DNA of 6,484 nt, from positions 1 to 6,484 of the forward strand of contig JAFYUG010000367.1 in assembly GCA_017558545.1 (NCBI GenBank), read 5' to 3'. The position numbers and the translations under genes are program-made. The DNA comes from Oscillospiraceae bacterium. Lineage in GTDB: Bacteria; Bacillota; Clostridia; Oscillospirales; Oscillospiraceae. Of the stretch, positions 1-5,975 are shown piece by piece. The notes beneath the pieces were generated by a model. That model was not told where the DNA came from. It saw only the letters and a program-made list of their open reading frames with translations, and ran no database searches. Numbering within the stretch: the stretch's first letter is position 1; every line of letters begins with the position of its first letter.

Positions 1-744
1 GCCGCCCTCATCTCTCACTTCCTCGCTTATAACTCTCAGCATCTTGATGCCGAACTCCTTGGTGATTGCCCCTTCGTTGCTGTCGTTTTCCGTGTGCTGG
101 AAAATGACGAAAAGGCTATTATCCTCTCTTCCGAGGAAGAGGGCATCCATCAAAAGCTCATCCACCATAGAATTGGAGCGCAGCCAGCAGTATTGGGGGG
201 TGAGGCTTGTATCGCCCTTGCCCTTGTATACCACATAGTCCTTGCCTTCCAGCTCAAGGTCGGCAATGGTTTTTTCCTCTTCCTGCTCCTCATCGGGCTC
301 GGGAGTTTCAACGGGGGCATAGGAAATGGGCACATAGGAGTTTATTATGGCAAGCTCCCTCTTGGCCGTTTGCAAATCCAGCTTGGTCTGCTCCACGCTG
401 AGAGCCTTTCTCTGAAGGGATATATCGCTGAGGGTTGTATCATAGGTGAAGAGAACATCGCCCTTTTTAACCTCCTGACCCTCATAGACCAGGATTTCCT
501 TAACAGTTTGGGTATCGCTGATGTATACAGGCTGCACCTTGTCGGTGGTGACCATGCCGCTGCTTTCGGTGGAATAATCATAATAATCCGCCATGCCCGC
601 AAGGCCCTCATAGAAGCTATAAACATAAACGCTTTCGGCGTTAAGCTTGGGGAGGAAGTATACACCCGCTCCCACGGCTGCAGCCAGCACAACTATGGCA
701 AGGACTATCCAAAGCCACTTCAACTTATTCTTCGCCTTGCTCAT
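1..744 (-). CDS. Membrane-anchored HlyD/MacA-like efflux adaptor, C-terminus cut by window edge
   Basis: The minus-strand frame from ATG at 744 stays open to position 1, giving 248 residues of an incomplete protein. A basic N-terminus (SKAKNKLKW) is followed by one transmembrane helix at about residues 10-31. A biotinyl-lipoyl-like half motif lies at 69-103 (VYISDTQTVKEILVYEGQEV, then KKGDVLFTYD), and an amphipathic helix at about 105-131 looks like one arm of an adaptor hairpin. A Pro/acidic linker at 137-157 then leads into an unrecognised stretch at 160-248. The start is supported by AGGAGGTG at 749-756, six bases upstream. The start overlaps the end of the ATPase gene by 20 bp, implying translational coupling. 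In this family the adaptor links an inner-membrane ABC permease to the outside; in a Gram-positive cell it would sit on the outer face of the membrane. The other lipoyl half, the beta-barrel and the expected permease gene lie beyond the window. The adaptor call is secure; the substrate is unknown. Confidence 0.85.
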   Translation of the reverse strand, partial: MSKAKNKLKWLWIVLAIVVLAAAVGAGVYFLPKLNAESVYVYSFYEGLAGMADYYDYSTESSGMVTTDKVQPVYISDTQTVKEILVYEGQEVKKGDVLFTYDTTLSDISLQRKALSVEQTKLDLQTAKRELAIINSYVPISYAPVETPEPDEEQEEEKTIADLELEGKDYVVYKGKGDTSLTPQYCWLRSNSMVDELLMDALFLGREDNSLFVIFQHTENDSNEGAITKEFGIKMLRVISEEVRDEGG

Positions 745-1429
745 GCTGCACCTCCTCTCCCCTGCCGTCTACAAGACAGCCATCAAGAATATGCCATGTT
801 TTGTCCGCTCTGGCGGCCACGGAGGGTTCATGGGTTATCATGATTATGGTCATGCCCTTATCGCTGAGAGAGCGGAAAATATCCATTATCTGATTGCCGG
901 AGGCAGTATCCAAAGCGCCTGTGGGCTCGTCCGCCAGCAAAAGAGCAGGCTCTGTGACTATGGCACGGGCTATGGCAACTCTTTGGCATTGGCCGCCGGA
1001 GAGCTGGTTGGGAAGGAAGTTCATGCGCTCTTCCAAGCCCACGCTCTTGAGAGCCTCGGCAGCTCTTGCCCTTCTCTCCTTCTGAGGCACACCTGCATAA
1101 AGGAGGGGCAGCGCCACGTTGTCCAGCGCAGTCATTTTGGGCAAAAGATGGAAGCTTTGGAACACGAAGCCTATATACTTATTGCGGATATCCGCAAGCT
1201 CATTATCGCTCATGGCGCCAATATCGCGACCGTCCAGCATATACTTGCCCTCGCTGGGCACATCCAGACAACCGATGAGGTTCATAAGGGTGGTCTTGCC
1301 GGAGCCGGAAGGCCCCATAATGGCCAGATAATCCCCCTTATCCACCTGCATGGATATATCCTTCAGCACGGGGACAGAGTTTTTGCCCCGACTATAATTT
1401 TTATAAACATGCTCAAGCTGCACTATCAT
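725..1429 (-). CDS. ABC transporter ATP-binding protein, MacB/LolD type
   Basis: This 234-residue protein has all the ABC nucleotide-binding motifs: Walker A GPSGSGKT (39-46), Q-loop Gln91, signature LSGGQ (143-147), Walker B LLLADE (163-168), D-loop GALD (171-174) and switch His200. The run DEPTGALD and the overall length are typical of the MacB/LolD/YknY group, which powers adaptor-linked exporters or lipoprotein release. It would act at the cytosolic face of the membrane, hydrolysing ATP for a permease not seen here. The frame is open to an ATG at 1492, but I chose the ATG at 1429: it has a well-placed GGGGAGGA, lies 2 bp after the upstream stop, and MIVQLEHVYKNY matches the usual family start. 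The signature is followed by Cys148 where Gln is common (LSGGQCQRV); this is not expected to abolish activity. The gene is flanked by two adaptor genes in one operon. Confidence 0.96.
   Translation of the reverse strand: MIVQLEHVYKNYSRGKNSVPVLKDISMQVDKGDYLAIMGPSGSGKTTLMNLIGCLDVPSEGKYMLDGRDIGAMSDNELADIRNKYIGFVFQSFHLLPKMTALDNVALPLLYAGVPQKERRARAAEALKSVGLEERMNFLPNQLSGGQCQRVAIARAIVTEPALLLADEPTGALDTASGNQIMDIFRSLSDKGMTIIMITHEPSVAARADKTWHILDGCLVDGRGEEVQHEQGEE
749..756 (-). promoter_or_regulatory. Ribosome binding site of the second adaptor, inside the ATPase gene
   Basis: AGGAGGTG on the minus strand, four bases before the ATG at 744 (six from the AGGAGG core). It sits within the coding sequence of the ATPase C-terminus, as expected for overlapping, translationally coupled genes. 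Confidence 0.75.
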
Positions 1430-1431
1430 GC

Positions 1432-2589
1432 TTATTCCTCCCCGGAGAAGTCGGAAACAAGGCGCTGGCTTACATTTGCGCCCTCGGCGCAAAGGGGATG
1501 CATGGGATCTGCCACGAAGTCCTCAGCAGCGAGGCCTTCCACTATCTCATAAGCGCCCTTCATGCCGTCATACATGCCAAGGGTGACAGGGCACTTAGTG
1601 AGCTTGCCGCTCTTGCTTGCCGCCCACACATAAACGGACTCTTCGCCGCTATTTTCATCAAACTCCATAACAATGAAGCTCTCGGGAATCCAAAGGCCCT
1701 CGCCCATGTCCTCGGCGAGCAGCTCTACATACACATGCTGGCCAAGAAGAAGTCCATCAAAGCTATCAAGCTCAACGAAGAAGGCGTAGTTAGAGGTGGT
1801 GGTCATGGTATCCATGGCTCCGCCATACCAATAATCCCCCTGATCCTGCTCAGGCTCGTCCATGGCAATATTCACAACTGTGCCATCCCACCACACATTC
1901 TTGTCCATACGGGAATAGGCTCTTACTCTTGCGCCCATGGTGAGACCGCCATACATGCTCATTTCGTTGAGAGTGCCCTTGAGCTTATAGGCGCCATCGC
2001 GCTGGACGGAGATATAATACTGGCTGCTCTGATCCTCGTTTATGGAGCGGATGGTGCCATCCACAGGGCTTAGAACATCCACATTGGAGAGCATTTCTTC
2101 TATGTCTGCAATGCTCTTTTCCTTGGCCTTTATTTGGTACTCATTCTCCAAAATGGTAGTCTTGAGGGTATTTATCTCAAGATTAAGGCGGGATTTATCC
2201 ACCTCATTATAGGTGCGTGCAAGCTGCTGCTCCAGCTTGGGAAGCTGCTCGGAGTAGCCTTTCTGGTCATTTTTCATTTTTTCAAGCTCAAGAAGCTGCT
2301 TTTCATGCTCAAGCTCCAAAGCCTCAAGGTCATAACTGAAAAGCTTGTCCCCTGCCATAATAGAGTCGCCCACTTCAACATAGACTTCCGCAATGGCCTT
2401 GGTATAATCCCTTGTGACACCGGTAACATCCTCGCTGACAACCATGGCGGCATAGCGCTCACCTGCGGATGCGGCATAAAGGAGCTGGTCTGCTCGCTGA
2501 ACAGGCACAGCGGAGCTATCATCTCCGCACGCTGCGAAGCTCAGCACCATCAAAAGGGCAAGAATAAAAGTAATGGGTTTTTTCAGCAT
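1432..2589 (-). CDS. Lipoprotein HlyD/MacA-like efflux adaptor (membrane fusion protein)
   Basis: The protein has 385 residues. It starts with a lipoprotein signal peptide: Lys3-Lys4, a hydrophobic core and a lipobox LSFAAC with Cys21 as the likely lipidated residue, followed by an acidic GDD. The order is that of a membrane fusion protein: first lipoyl half at about 60-86 (AEVYVEVGDSIMAGDKLFSY), a long coiled-coil hairpin at 88-168 rich in Leu, Glu and Lys, second lipoyl half at 170-183 (VDVLSPVDGTIRSI), a beta-barrel-like region at about 200-290, and a membrane-proximal-like region at about 298-375. ATG at 2589 has GGGAGG eight bases upstream and a promoter-like -10 box nearby, so this is probably the first gene of its operon. 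The ATPase starts 2 bp after the stop. It should sit lipid-anchored outside the membrane and work with the ABC exporter. The role comes from domain order; the substrate cannot be told. Confidence 0.88.
   Translation of the reverse strand: MLKKPITFILALLMVLSFAACGDDSSAVPVQRADQLLYAASAGERYAAMVVSEDVTGVTRDYTKAIAEVYVEVGDSIMAGDKLFSYDLEALELEHEKQLLELEKMKNDQKGYSEQLPKLEQQLARTYNEVDKSRLNLEINTLKTTILENEYQIKAKEKSIADIEEMLSNVDVLSPVDGTIRSINEDQSSQYYISVQRDGAYKLKGTLNEMSMYGGLTMGARVRAYSRMDKNVWWDGTVVNIAMDEPEQDQGDYWYGGAMDTMTTTSNYAFFVELDSFDGLLLGQHVYVELLAEDMGEGLWIPESFIVMEFDENSGEESVYVWAASKSGKLTKCPVTLGMYDGMKGAYEIVEGLAAEDFVADPMHPLCAEGANVSQRLVSDFSGEE
1436..1443 (-). promoter_or_regulatory. Ribosome binding site deciding the ATPase start
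   Basis: Read on the minus strand, GGGGAGGA ends six bases before the ATG at 1429. It lies inside the last codons of the upstream adaptor gene. It supports the 1429 start over the in-frame ATG at 1492. Confidence 0.8.
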
Positions 2590-2618
2590 TTTGGAAGCCT
2601 CCCAAATGATATTTTCTG

Positions 2619-2645
2619 ATTATATAATACATCTGCAAAAAGCAA
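2619..2645 (-). promoter_or_regulatory. Candidate sigma-A-type promoter of the adaptor-ATPase-adaptor operon
   Basis: On the minus strand a perfect TATAAT lies at 2624-2619. The best -35 is TTGCTT at 2645-2640, with a short 15-bp spacer. The -10 is about 30 bp upstream of the ATG at 2589. The -10 is strong and the -35 is only partly matching, so the site may need an activator or the upstream A-tracts. Confidence 0.5.
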
Positions 2646-2661
2646 TAATCAACCGAATGAG

Positions 2662-2700
2662 GTCTTAATTTTTTATTAATTTTTGCTTTTTATTTAAGAC
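2662..2700. promoter_or_regulatory. AT-rich inverted and direct repeats upstream of promoter; possible operator or UP-like element
   Basis: GTCTTAA (2662-2668) and TTAAGAC (2694-2700) form a 7-bp perfect inverted repeat. Inside it, TTAATTTTTTA (2665-2675) is followed directly by TTAATTTTTGC (2676-2686), an 11-bp-phased direct repeat. The block lies about 16 bp upstream of the candidate -35. Direct repeats at an 11-bp period are a known arrangement for OmpR/PhoB-family response regulators. A-tracts in this position can also act as UP elements. Low sequence complexity means chance cannot be excluded. Confidence 0.3.
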
Positions 2701-2730
2701 GAAAAATTTTGAAAAAAGTTCCTGAGATAA

Positions 2731-2767
2731 TTAAAAAAGAGGTATGAAAATCATACCTCTTTTTTAA
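2731..2767 (-). terminator. Perfect 17-bp hairpin terminator overlapping the GLUG gene stop codon
   Basis: Positions 2731-2747 and 2751-2767 are perfect inverted repeats (core GAGGTATGA / TCATACCTC, flanked by six A and six T) with a three-base loop. Read on the minus strand, the hairpin starts within the last codons of the GLUG protein gene, and its T-run serves as the terminator tail. The symmetrical A/T flanks make it potentially bidirectional. It separates the right-hand module from the left-hand operon. Confidence 0.88.
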
Positions 2768-5700
2768 TTTTTTTCTTAGTTTTTTTCGCCGCTATGATTA
2801 TGACCGCAAGGACAATAACTGACGCGGCAGCAATAATGATGCCATAGGGAATTTCTCTATCGAGCTCCACCACGGCAAAGCTTACTTCGTCACCCTCAGC
2901 AGGGAACACAAGGTAGCTGCTTTCCATTACATAGTCCAGCTGTTCCCATTTTCCATCTTCAAGAACGAACACCGCCAAATCCCGCTTACTTTCGGGAGCA
3001 AGGACACGGACGAGATAATCATCCTGTCTGCTTCCGAGAGCCTTTACCGTCCATGCAGCAATGCTAGCCTCCAAAGGGCATTCCTGCTCTTTTATCTCCG
3101 GTACACTTCCGGGAACAAAGGCGCCCTGCAAAAGCACTATCGCTCTCTTGCCCTCGGTTTCCTTGGTGGCAACCACTGTATCATAGGGGGTATAAACAGC
3201 ATTGACAGTATCGGAGAATGTAAGCTTTGTGAAGTCAAAGTTTTCCCACGCGCCAACATGGCCGGCCTTTTCAGGCACAGGAGGAACCTCATTGAAGTCC
3301 AGGCTTGTGCCATAGTCGAAGTTAACGCTTTTTACGGTTATATTCTCAGCCACAAAGGTGAGGTTGAAGTTTTGGAATTCTCCGGGCATATTTTCATCCT
3401 TGATGAATTCCTCATAGCTGAGAGGCTCAGCCTTTTGGGCATAACTGACGCCGTCTATGCCGCCGACTTCAGTTCCAACGAAATAGTTTTCCTTGGCCTC
3501 GCCGCTGACAGCACCTGCTATGGAGCCAAGATAACCGCCCTCGGAGGAAAGACGGATTATGGCTCTGCATCCGCTTATATCCATAACGCTGCCTGCAACG
3601 CCGCCAACATAGTCGCCGCCGCTGACATGGCAAAGGCTATAGCTATTTTTCACGCTTGCGCCGGAATTGCCTGCAATGCCGCCAACATAGTCGCCGGACT
3701 GGCTGAGTATGCTGCCATAGTTTTCGCAGCCATAGATAATGCCAAGATCCATATAGCCAACACAGCCGCCAACATCGTCCTTCTTAGCCGTTACACTTTC
3801 GAAGTTTACGCAATCAAGGAGCGCCGCATTGGTGAAATAGCGGAAGCTGCCGCTTACAGAGCCTGCAACGGATATATCCTCTTCGGGGTCAAGGTCATAT
3901 TCAATGGCCATGGTGCCGGCAATGCCGCCAACATTCACGTCGCCCATTACTTCCCCGCGATTTTCGCAGTTTTGAGCCTTGCCGTCCACTTCCTTGTAGA
4001 GGTCCTCTTCGGACATATCCTCATATATGGTTTCGCTCTCTTCCCCCTGGATAAGGTTCATAAAGCATTCCATAACATTGAAAAACTGCTCGTTTATTTT
4101 TCTGAGGTCGCCGCTTATAAGGCCGACACTGCCGTCCATGGCCTTGTTGAGCTTTTCCATCTCTCCGCCAAGACCGGATATGGCAGCTTCCATTCTGTCC
4201 GTTTCATCAAGGAAGTCCTGACCCAGCCCATCGAATATATTCATATTCTCGCGGCCAATATCGGTGAACCAATCTTCCATATCCCCTGCCATTTTCTCAA
4301 GAGATTCCATGGCAAGACCCAGGTTTTCCGTTGCATTAGCAAGAGGCTCCGTGAATTCTTCAAAACCGAAATCCTCTTCCTTGAGCTTACTCAAAATAGG
4401 AACAAGTCCCTTATCCTTAGCATCGGTAACCTTATTAACCGCTTCCTTCAAAAGCAGAAGGGCGTTTTCAAGCTTGCTTGCCGTGGTCTTTGCCAAAGCG
4501 GTGAATTCATCCACAACATACTGAATTTCACCGACGAGCTCGTCCATATTTTCAGGGCTTTCGGCATCTTCTGCGGGGGTCATTTTCTCTATGAAAGCTG
4601 TTATATCGCCTGCGGCGCTGCGGCAAAGTCCCAAAGCTCCGCTCAAATCGTCCATGGCGCTTTCCATTTTTTCGTTGGCATAGAGGGCAAATTCCATTAT
4701 CTCGGAAAATTTCTCGCCCTTTTTCTCCGCAGCCTCAATGAGCAAGCCAAGCTGCTCCGTGGCATCGCCGATATACTTAAAGCAATCCTCGAGATGGCCG
4801 ATTATGGTGCCAAGGCGCTGGGCGTAGCCAGCTGCAAGAGCGGCAAAATCATTGATATTTTCAATATTGCCGTCAACAAAGCCCACCAGAGCCTCGCCCA
4901 GCAGGAAGGCGCTATTGCCTGCATTTTTCAGATAAGTTCCCGCATTGGTCAAAATGCCGCTTATCTCGCCGGAAGAGCTTTCAAAAGAGCCTATCATGTC
5001 ATTAAGAAGGCCTTCCAAAATGCTCATTTCATTTTGAAGCTTGGTAAGGTTATTGGAGGAGAACTGCAAAGTGATAGAAGGCACAAGCTGACCCACAATG
5101 CCGCCAACATCCTTGCGTCCGTTAACGGTGCCAAAGTTGCGGCAATGGTCCATGAAGCCGGAAAGGCGGCCTGCAACACCGCCCACATTATAGCCCACAT
5201 GGGGGTAGCCTACATTGCCTCGGTTGGTGCAGCTATCCAGCCTGCCCTCGGAATAGCCTGCTATGCCGCCGGTATCCGTATGAACAGAAACATTTTCAGC
5301 GGAGTTAAGCTGCGTCCAATCTATATTAAGCTCCTCGCTTATTATTTCCGGGTTTGTTGTGTTAACACTTCCAAGGTTATTGCAAGAGAAAATGGAGCCC
5401 ATATTGCGGCCTGCTATGCCGCCGGTATAGTGCTCGCCTGCAATAATTCCAAGGCTGCGGCAGCCGGAAATATAGCCCGTGGAGGCATTTACGCCTACGA
5501 TGCCGCCTATATCCATACGACCGCTGACAGCACCCTTGAAGGTGCAGTTAATAATCTCGCCTCTGTTTTCTCCGGCTATGCCGCCGAAGCCTTCGGCGTT
5601 AATTTCGGGAGCAACAGTTCCGGAAACAGTAAGCTCTCTTACCTCGCCCTCTTCGCCTATATAGCGGAAAAGTCCGCCAACTGTGGCGCTGGGCTCCATA

Positions 5701-5975
5701 ATGCTAAGGCCGCTTATGGTGTGGCCGCCGCCATCAAAGCTGCCGTTGAAATATGCAATGGGAGTAAATTCCTCTCCAAGCAAATCTATATCCTGCTTAA
5801 GAATAACTCTCTTTCCCGTTGACCAGGAGTCCAAAATACACTGGCGGCTAAGCTCGCGAAGCTGGGAAGGAGTATAAATTTCTATCACATCTCCGCTGGC
5901 CATTGCCCCAAGAGGGAGAAGAGAAACAAGCAGAGCTACCGCAAGGATGAGGGCAAAATATCTGAAAATTTTCAT
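2751..5975 (-). CDS. Secreted, membrane-anchored GLUG-repeat protein with large helical insertion
   Basis: The protein has 1074 residues. A Sec signal peptide (1-26, AMA before Ser27) is followed by a beta-helix start (ASGDVIEIYTPSQLREL) and GLUG-like repeats of the form GGIxGxxxGxxxxCxNxGxV, with GGI/V motifs at about 131, 157, 185, 236, 265 and 291. Residues 300-660 contain no GLUG motifs and look mainly alpha-helical or coiled-coil. Repeats resume at 668-840 (GG motifs at about 683, 736, 765 and 791). Residues 880-935 resemble a small InlB B-repeat-like beta domain (PPVPEK, AVYTPY), followed by a beta-rich domain (945-1040), one transmembrane helix (1043-1063) and a Lys-rich cytosolic tail. 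There is no LPXTG motif. ATG at 5975 overlaps the MMPL stop as ATGA and has GAGGAGGG six bases upstream. GLUG proteins are usually surface adhesins or envelope proteins. The linkage here suggests a partner of the transporter, but that is inference. Confidence 0.9.
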   Translation of the reverse strand: MKIFRYFALILAVALLVSLLPLGAMASGDVIEIYTPSQLRELSRQCILDSWSTGKRVILKQDIDLLGEEFTPIAYFNGSFDGGGHTISGLSIMEPSATVGGLFRYIGEEGEVRELTVSGTVAPEINAEGFGGIAGENRGEIINCTFKGAVSGRMDIGGIVGVNASTGYISGCRSLGIIAGEHYTGGIAGRNMGSIFSCNNLGSVNTTNPEIISEELNIDWTQLNSAENVSVHTDTGGIAGYSEGRLDSCTNRGNVGYPHVGYNVGGVAGRLSGFMDHCRNFGTVNGRKDVGGIVGQLVPSITLQFSSNNLTKLQNEMSILEGLLNDMIGSFESSSGEISGILTNAGTYLKNAGNSAFLLGEALVGFVDGNIENINDFAALAAGYAQRLGTIIGHLEDCFKYIGDATEQLGLLIEAAEKKGEKFSEIMEFALYANEKMESAMDDLSGALGLCRSAAGDITAFIEKMTPAEDAESPENMDELVGEIQYVVDEFTALAKTTASKLENALLLLKEAVNKVTDAKDKGLVPILSKLKEEDFGFEEFTEPLANATENLGLAMESLEKMAGDMEDWFTDIGRENMNIFDGLGQDFLDETDRMEAAISGLGGEMEKLNKAMDGSVGLISGDLRKINEQFFNVMECFMNLIQGEESETIYEDMSEEDLYKEVDGKAQNCENRGEVMGDVNVGGIAGTMAIEYDLDPEEDISVAGSVSGSFRYFTNAALLDCVNFESVTAKKDDVGGCVGYMDLGIIYGCENYGSILSQSGDYVGGIAGNSGASVKNSYSLCHVSGGDYVGGVAGSVMDISGCRAIIRLSSEGGYLGSIAGAVSGEAKENYFVGTEVGGIDGVSYAQKAEPLSYEEFIKDENMPGEFQNFNLTFVAENITVKSVNFDYGTSLDFNEVPPVPEKAGHVGAWENFDFTKLTFSDTVNAVYTPYDTVVATKETEGKRAIVLLQGAFVPGSVPEIKEQECPLEASIAAWTVKALGSRQDDYLVRVLAPESKRDLAVFVLEDGKWEQLDYVMESSYLVFPAEGDEVSFAVVELDREIPYGIIIAAASVIVLAVIIIAAKKTKKKIKKEV
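3591..3696 (-). repeat. 28-bp near-identical direct repeat within GLUG-coding DNA
   Basis: Positions 3591-3618 and 3669-3696 match at 27 of 28 bases (C3599 versus T3677). The offset is 78 bp, exactly 26 codons, and both copies encode GDYVGG[I/V]AG. This is the best-conserved pair of GLUG repeats at DNA level and suggests recent duplication or gene conversion between units. Confidence 0.8.
3996..5063 (-). other. Helical insertion (residues about 305-660) within the GLUG beta-helix
   Basis: This part of the gene encodes a Gly/Ser-poor, Leu/Glu/Met/Ala-rich region with heptad-like spacing, for example LGLAMESLEKMAGDMEDWF and MEAAISGLGGEMEKLNKAM. It lies between the GGIVG motif at 291-295 and the CENRGEV half-repeat at 670, so one repeat unit is split in two. 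Helical content is judged by eye. Its heptads recall the extracellular helical domains of YhgE/Pip-type and MmpL-linked proteins, but I cannot claim homology. Confidence 0.7.

Noticed and set aside
94..843. Plus-strand open frame of 249 codons
   Set aside because: It is antisense to the second adaptor, in register, with no recognisable domain, while the minus strand gives a clear membrane fusion protein with a good ribosome binding site.
1430..1492. Longer ATPase start at ATG 1492
   Set aside because: The extra 21 residues match no family start, would overlap the upstream adaptor gene by 61 bp, and ATG 1429 has a well-placed ribosome binding site.
647..1552. Plus-strand open frame of 301 codons
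   Set aside because: It is antisense to the ABC ATPase, whose motifs are all intact on the minus strand.
2590..2750. Small gene or RNA gene in the spacer
   Set aside because: The spacer is AT-rich and holds the terminator, repeats and promoter. I found no tRNA-like fold and no open frame with a ribosome binding site.
3591..3696. Possible CRISPR-like or mobile-element repeat
   Set aside because: There are only two near-identical copies, both in coding frame and encoding GLUG motifs. No spacer array, terminal inverted repeats or transposase were seen in the window.
3258..5822. Plus-strand open frame of 854 codons
   Set aside because: It is in exact antisense register with the GLUG gene. Its Ala/His/Ile-rich sequence shows no domain, signal peptide or fold-like pattern, and it arises from the lack of TTA, CTA and TCA codons in the sense gene.
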